Assembly (NCBI GenBank): GCA_012518615.1
Contig: JAAYRU010000030.1
Location: forward strand, 1 to 37,848
Reading direction: 5' to 3'
Source of the DNA: Christensenellaceae bacterium
GTDB lineage: Bacteria; Bacillota; Clostridia; Christensenellales; Aristaeellaceae
Length of the DNA stretch: 37,848 nucleotides
Both the position numbers and the translations under genes were made by a program. Of the stretch, positions 34,021 to 37,848 are shown piece after piece. A model generated the notes under the pieces. That model saw only the letters and a list, made by a program, of their open reading frames with translations, did no database searches and was not told where the DNA came from. The first letter of the stretch is position 1. Every line of letters starts with the position of its first letter.

Positions 34021-35829
34021 ATGTATACTCAAGAAGAATTACTGAAAATGACAGTTGCCCAGTTGCGCAAATACGCAAAGGAGCAAGGTATCGGTTTACA
34101 AACAAACATGCCTAAGGCAACTATTATAGAAACTATCCTTAATAACCAGCCAGAAAGGGATGAGGCTGCAAGCGTAGTATCAAATGCTTCAAGACCTATA
34201 AGGCAGGCGCTGATTATTTCAGATAATTCTGATGATATACCCGTGATGACTGTACATAGTACTGCCCCTAAGATGCCGACTCCCCCACCAAAAGCTCCGG
34301 TGGAAAAACCTCCGATGGATACGAGCAAAGCGAACAAGCCAGAATTTTCGCTAAAAGGCGCTCGCGCTTGGCACAACCCGCGTCCCTTTGTTCCGCAGCA
34401 AAGCAGCGCAAACAGCAGTAAATTTGTTCCGCCCGGCGCACAGACTATAAAAACCGCTTACGGTACGGAAGATGGTATAGCTCGCCCCGCCCCTACCTTT
34501 TCAAGGTTCGGTCCTGATGCGGGTACTAGCGGTACCACCGCTACACAGCGTGTATATAGACCCGCGCCTATCTCAAGGAGCCTTGGCACTAGGCTTAGCG
34601 CGCAGGAAAGCACCCTTCCCGACCCTTCGCCCGCTAGCAGCACGCCCGTTTATTCCAATGAGAGCGGTCATAGCTCCTATATACGCAGAACTGAAGGCAA
34701 TTTAAGCATACCGGATATGCTTGCAGCGGGCGATATAGAGGACGGCGCCGGCGTGCTTGACATCACCGATGATGGGCATGGTTTCCTGCATGTAAACAAC
34801 TGCCTACCCAGTGGAGATGATATTTATATTTCAAACGCTCAGATAAGGCGCTTTCTCCTGCAGGATGGGGACTATGTAGAAGGAAAGGTTCGCCCCCAGC
34901 AGAATATGGATAGGTCAAGAGCGATGCTCTACATTACTTCCGTAAACGGGCAGGAGATAGACGAAAGAAAAATTCCCGCGGATTTTAACAGCCTAACCGC
35001 TCAATACCCAATAAAACGCTTAAAGCTTGCGAACCGCGAACATCCTCATCTTTTCTTAAGGATGATAGAGCTGTTTACGCCAATCGGCTTTGGGCAGAGA
35101 GCGCTTGTTGAAATACCCACGCATTTTGATACCGTTAATTTTATCAAACAAATTGATGCAAGCGTTAGCGATAGGCATGAGGATTTAACCAGCATAATAG
35201 TACTTGCAGGCGAAAAGCCCGAAGAAGTACCCGAGCTTAAAGAGCAGGTAAATAGCGATGTATACTTTGCCACCTTCGACACCCCTGTTAAAAACACCAT
35301 CAGAGTTGGCGAAATGGCGGCTGAAAGAGCAAAGAGGCTTGCAGAGGCTGGAAAAGATGTTCTTATTATAATTAAGGATATTGTTGCGCTAAGCCGCGCT
35401 TACCTTGCATCTGCAGGCATACAGGAAACAAGCTATAGTGCCTTGCATCCGCTAAAGCAGCTCCTTGGCACAGCCAGAAGCCTTAAGGATGGCGGCAGCG
35501 TTACCATTGTTTCATTCATAAAAATTGGCAACAGCAAAACCGCAAAAAAGGTGTTTGATGAAGTATACCCCCTGCTAAATAGCTATGTGCTGCTTGATAG
35601 CAGCCTGCATGAAAAAGGCTTCAGCCTTCCCTTCAACCTAGAGAAGAGCTTTACATTGCGCAGCGAAACCCTTCTAACCGATGGAGAGAACGATTTAATG
35701 CAAAAGCTTCTCCCGATTATATCAACAAAGAGCAATGAAGACGCGCTGTCACTCGTACTTTCTATGATGGAAAAAACAGACACAAACAGGGAACTCATTT
35801 CCCGATTTGACAGTTTAGCACACAAATAA
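34021..35829 (+). CDS. Rho-like protein with degenerate ATPase motifs and a long disordered insertion
   Basis: This 602-residue protein keeps the order of Rho. A Rho_N helical domain (1-45, MTVAQLRKYAKEQGI) is followed by a Pro/Ser/Thr-rich low-complexity stretch of about 180 residues. A cold-shock-like RNA-binding domain (about 243-312, GVLDITDDGHGFLHV, DDIYISNAQIRRF, GDYVEGKVR) and a RecA-like domain (330-600) follow. The nucleotide site is not Rho-like. GKGQRGLIV-PPKAGKT becomes GFGQRALVEIPTHFDT (356-371), so the P-loop Gly and Lys are gone. The Walker B ILLDSITRLARAY becomes IIIKDIVALSRAY, with K452 for the Asp. DERPEEV is GEKPEEV, and the Q-loop is short and lacks its GG. By eye R547 may match the arginine finger. 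It is coupled to galM 12 bp downstream. It may be a pseudo-Rho regulator; canonical termination activity is doubtful. Confidence 0.85.
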   Translation: MYTQEELLKMTVAQLRKYAKEQGIGLQTNMPKATIIETILNNQPERDEAASVVSNASRPIRQALIISDNSDDIPVMTVHSTAPKMPTPPPKAPVEKPPMDTSKANKPEFSLKGARAWHNPRPFVPQQSSANSSKFVPPGAQTIKTAYGTEDGIARPAPTFSRFGPDAGTSGTTATQRVYRPAPISRSLGTRLSAQESTLPDPSPASSTPVYSNESGHSSYIRRTEGNLSIPDMLAAGDIEDGAGVLDITDDGHGFLHVNNCLPSGDDIYISNAQIRRFLLQDGDYVEGKVRPQQNMDRSRAMLYITSVNGQEIDERKIPADFNSLTAQYPIKRLKLANREHPHLFLRMIELFTPIGFGQRALVEIPTHFDTVNFIKQIDASVSDRHEDLTSIIVLAGEKPEEVPELKEQVNSDVYFATFDTPVKNTIRVGEMAAERAKRLAEAGKDVLIIIKDIVALSRAYLASAGIQETSYSALHPLKQLLGTARSLKDGGSVTIVSFIKIGNSKTAKKVFDEVYPLLNSYVLLDSSLHEKGFSLPFNLEKSFTLRSETLLTDGENDLMQKLLPIISTKSNEDALSLVLSMMEKTDTNRELISRFDSLAHK

Positions 35830-35841
35830 CGGAGAATAATA

Positions 35842-36900
35842 ATGAGCATTACAATTAAAAACATAGGTAAGGATAAATTAGGCAGAGCTATTGACAGCAT
35901 AACGCTTAAAAATGCAAATGGCGCTTCCGCCACTGTTATGAACTTTGGTGCTACGCTGCTTAGCGTATGCGTACCAGATAAGGACAATAATTTTAGCAAT
36001 GTATGCCTACGCTATAATAACTTGTCCGACTATGACAGACCTAAAAACGGCTACCCCGGCGCAACGATTGGCAGGTTTGCAAACCGTATAGCAAACGGAA
36101 GATTTATGTTAAATGGCAAAGAGTATAATATAACCAAAAACGAAGGCAACAACACTCTGCATGGCGGAGCGCTGGGCTTTGGTCGCCAATGGTGGGCATA
36201 TGAATGCAGCGAAGGTAAGGACGCAAACGCCGTTCACCTGCACTATACATCACATGATGGCGAGGAGGGTTTCCCCGGGAACCTTAGGGTACAGGTAGTA
36301 TACCTCTTTACCGAAAATAATGAGCTGCAGATAAATTATATGGCTACCTGTGATGAGGACACCGTTATTAACCTTACAAACCACAGCTATTTTAACCTTG
36401 CCAATTCCGGCGATTGTCTAAACCATGAAGTGCAGATTATTTCTGACGCAATAGTAGAAACTGGTGACGGACTTATACCCACAGGAAAATTACTGCCTGT
36501 TAAAAACACACCCTACGACTTGAATAATTTCACCCGTCTTAGTGATGCCATATCCAAAAAAGATAGCCACCCCATGATGGCAAGAGATAATGGCTTTGAT
36601 GTAAGCTACAACCTAAACACCAGTGAGTACCACCATGCGGTAACTCTGCGTTGCCCTGATACCAGACGCATTATGAAAGTATATACCGACCAGCCGGCAG
36701 TACAGTTCTACTCCGGACAAGGCTTAAAAGGCGGAAGCTTGGGCGATGAGGGCAAGGAATTTGTTCCCTTTGGCGGTCTTGCGTTTGAAACACAGCACCA
36801 CCCAGACAGCGTAAATAGACCCAATTTCCCTTCAACCGTTTTAAGAAAGGGCGAAGTGTTTACAAGCACAACAAGCTACGCCTTTTCTGTGTTTTTATGA
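35842..36900 (+). CDS. galM: Aldose 1-epimerase (mutarotase)
   Basis: This enzyme interconverts alpha and beta forms of galactose or glucose for the Leloir pathway. The protein has 352 residues. Catalytic residues are visible: H107 in NTLHGG, general acid H181 in LTNHSYFNL, and general base E316 in AFETQHHPDS. The substrate-binding R81-type segment IGRFANRI is also clear. GGAGA precedes the ATG, 12 bp after the Rho-like gene, so they are co-transcribed. No galK/galT/galE is present in the window. Confidence 0.95.
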   Translation: MSITIKNIGKDKLGRAIDSITLKNANGASATVMNFGATLLSVCVPDKDNNFSNVCLRYNNLSDYDRPKNGYPGATIGRFANRIANGRFMLNGKEYNITKNEGNNTLHGGALGFGRQWWAYECSEGKDANAVHLHYTSHDGEEGFPGNLRVQVVYLFTENNELQINYMATCDEDTVINLTNHSYFNLANSGDCLNHEVQIISDAIVETGDGLIPTGKLLPVKNTPYDLNNFTRLSDAISKKDSHPMMARDNGFDVSYNLNTSEYHHAVTLRCPDTRRIMKVYTDQPAVQFYSGQGLKGGSLGDEGKEFVPFGGLAFETQHHPDSVNRPNFPSTVLRKGEVFTSTTSYAFSVFL

Positions 36901-36910
36901 GGAGGATAGT

Positions 36911-37438
36911 ATGAACATTTTAATAGTAGTAGATATGCAGAACGATTTTGTTTCAGGCTCGCTTGCAACAGAAGAGGCTAAGACCATTGTGCCTTGTGTA
37001 GTAGATAAGATAAATAATTTTGATGGAAAGATTATATACACAAGAGATACCCATTTTGATGATTATCTCAACACTTCCGAGGGAAAAAAGCTACCTGTAG
37101 AGCATTGTATAAAAGACAGCTTTGGCTGGGAAATTGTAAACCCTGTTAAGGAAGTAGTCGGGGATAGCAAAATTATAGATAAACCTTCATTTGGCTCTAT
37201 AGAACTTCCAAAGCTTGTGTATGAGGTAGCAGGTTTTAATAAGGTATCTTCTATAACGCTTATAGGTTTATGTACGGATATTTGCGTGCTTTCAAATGCG
37301 CTTATATTAAAGGCTGCATTTCCCGAAGTGGAAATTATTGTAGACGCATCTTGTTGCGCTGGAACCACTGTTCAAAGCCATAACACTGCGCTAGACGCGC
37401 TTGGACCTTGCCAGATAGAAGTGATAAACCGCAGCTAA
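36911..37438 (+). CDS. Isochorismatase-family hydrolase, nicotinamidase-like
   Basis: This 175-residue cysteine hydrolase shows the triad D8 (VVDMQNDF), K91 (IDKPSFGS) and C125 (GLCTDICVLSNAL). A PncA-like metal-site arrangement is present, D46-x-H48 and H65 (TRDTHFDDYL, LPVEHC). This makes nicotinamidase (nicotinamide to nicotinate, NAD salvage) the best guess over other isochorismatase-like amidases. AGGAGG precedes the ATG, 10 bp after galM. It is the last gene of the Rho-like > galM unit. Confidence 0.88.
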   Translation: MNILIVVDMQNDFVSGSLATEEAKTIVPCVVDKINNFDGKIIYTRDTHFDDYLNTSEGKKLPVEHCIKDSFGWEIVNPVKEVVGDSKIIDKPSFGSIELPKLVYEVAGFNKVSSITLIGLCTDICVLSNALILKAAFPEVEIIVDASCCAGTTVQSHNTALDALGPCQIEVINRS

Positions 37439-37492
37439 TTGAGCAAATATTTGTTAGGCTACAATACATTTATGACACGAGAAAGGAAAAAC

Positions 37493-37549
37493 GAGAGACC
37501 CTTTGGTATAATATAAATCATCAAAATAATTATCAAGAAAGGATCTCTC
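37493..37549 (+). promoter_or_regulatory. Insertion-sequence promoter enclosed by an RBS-masking inverted repeat
   Basis: GAGAGACCCTTT (37493-37504) and AAAGGATCTCTC (37538-37549) match as an inverted repeat at 11 of 12 positions. The right arm covers the AAAGGA ribosome site of the transposase. A TATAAT box (37507-37512) lies between the arms. Transcripts from that box lack the left arm, while transcripts entering from outside contain both arms and can hide the ribosome site. Confidence 0.65.
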
Positions 37550-37550
37550 A

Positions 37551-37848
37551 ATGGCTAGTATAACAGAAGGAATGCGACATAGGAAACGGATAGTGGAATA
37601 TGCAATACTACACAACAATAATGCACTTGCAGCAAGAAAGTTTCGAAAAACGCGACAGTATGTAAGCTATTGGCGTAAGCGATATGTTAAGGGTGACATA
37701 GAATCGTTAAGGAAAAAGTCCACACGCCCAAACTCTCACCCTAACCAACACACTGAAAAAGAACTAGAGCTTATTCGTCATATGTATAGATATCATAGGC
37801 ATAGAGGCTTAGCGCATGTCTTTAGGAAGTGTCAAGATGAAGGCTATA
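37551..37848 (+). mobile_element. IS transposase, 5' part (IS481/IS3-like; cut by window edge)
   Basis: The frame is open from ATG 37551 to the window edge and gives 99 residues. The N-terminus is a helix-turn-helix (EYAILHNNNALAARKFRKTRQYVSYWRKRY), then a basic linker (LRKKSTRPNSHP) and the start of a second helical part (EKELELIRHMYRYH). This is the usual N-terminal layout of IS481-type DDE transposases. The catalytic core lies beyond the window. The left end of the element falls in 37439-37490; I could not fix the terminal inverted repeat. Confidence 0.8.

Noticed and set aside
34021-35829. Degenerate Rho motifs as a frameshift artefact
   Set aside because: The reading frame is open from Rho_N to the C-terminus, and Rho-like segments occur on both sides of each altered motif in the same frame.

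Overview
The window looks like chromosomal DNA of an anaerobic, probably gut-associated, Gram-positive Clostridia-type bacterium. The evidence is strong AGGAGG ribosome sites, frequent TTG and GTG starts, a T-box leader, a DegV protein, a UBA/DUF4342 protein, DUF1934, a sortase with an LPXTG-like substrate, and clostridial-style MalF/MalG permeases with extra N-terminal membrane segments. A Christensenellales-like lineage is possible but cannot be shown from sequence alone.

Layout, left to right. Positions 1-75 hold the tail of an unidentified gene. Positions 130-5151 are a minus-strand operon murC > lepA > zinc-ribbon membrane protein, with 4-nt overlaps between genes and a recognisable promoter. 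Positions 5174-12245 are a minus-strand maltodextrin operon: binding protein, MalF-like, MalG-like, secreted GH13 amylase, MalQ. It has a near-consensus promoter, a palindromic LacI-type operator, and an attenuating hairpin after the binding-protein gene. No transport ATPase or LacI regulator is present in the window. Positions 12309-14849 encode a DUF4342 protein, an OmpR-type response regulator and a sensor kinase. Plus-strand rplS, a B12-binding-type radical SAM protein and a Cof-type HAD phosphatase follow. A minus-strand T-box operon (aminotransferase > tyrS > yigZ) comes next, and its specifier reads most naturally as UUC (Phe).

A tRNA-Ala(CGC) gene is followed by about 700 bp without protein genes. 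That stretch contains a candidate structured RNA with its own promoter. After it lies a cell-surface pair that looks richer in G+C by eye: a 1196-residue parallel beta-helix/Ig-like adhesin ending in IPQTGD, and a class B-type sortase. Then come a TsuA/YeeE-type sulfur transporter, a small SWIM zinc-finger protein, a secreted DUF6273-like/NAGPA fusion, and a DUF1934 > hypothetical > metallo-beta-lactamase-fold operon. The last genes are degV, a Rho-like gene coupled to galM and a nicotinamidase-like gene, and the start of an insertion sequence at the right edge.

The most striking feature is the Rho-like protein at 34021-35829. It has the Rho domain order and many Rho signature segments, but its Walker A and Walker B motifs and its Q-loop are degraded. 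It also carries a long low-complexity insertion. It looks like a Rho-derived protein without normal ATPase activity. Other notable signals are the Phe-type T-box ahead of tyrS, the candidate RNA at about 21930-22073, the repeat-built adhesin with its adjacent sortase, a binding protein without a lipobox, and an RNA hairpin in the insertion sequence that would mask its start site in read-through transcripts.
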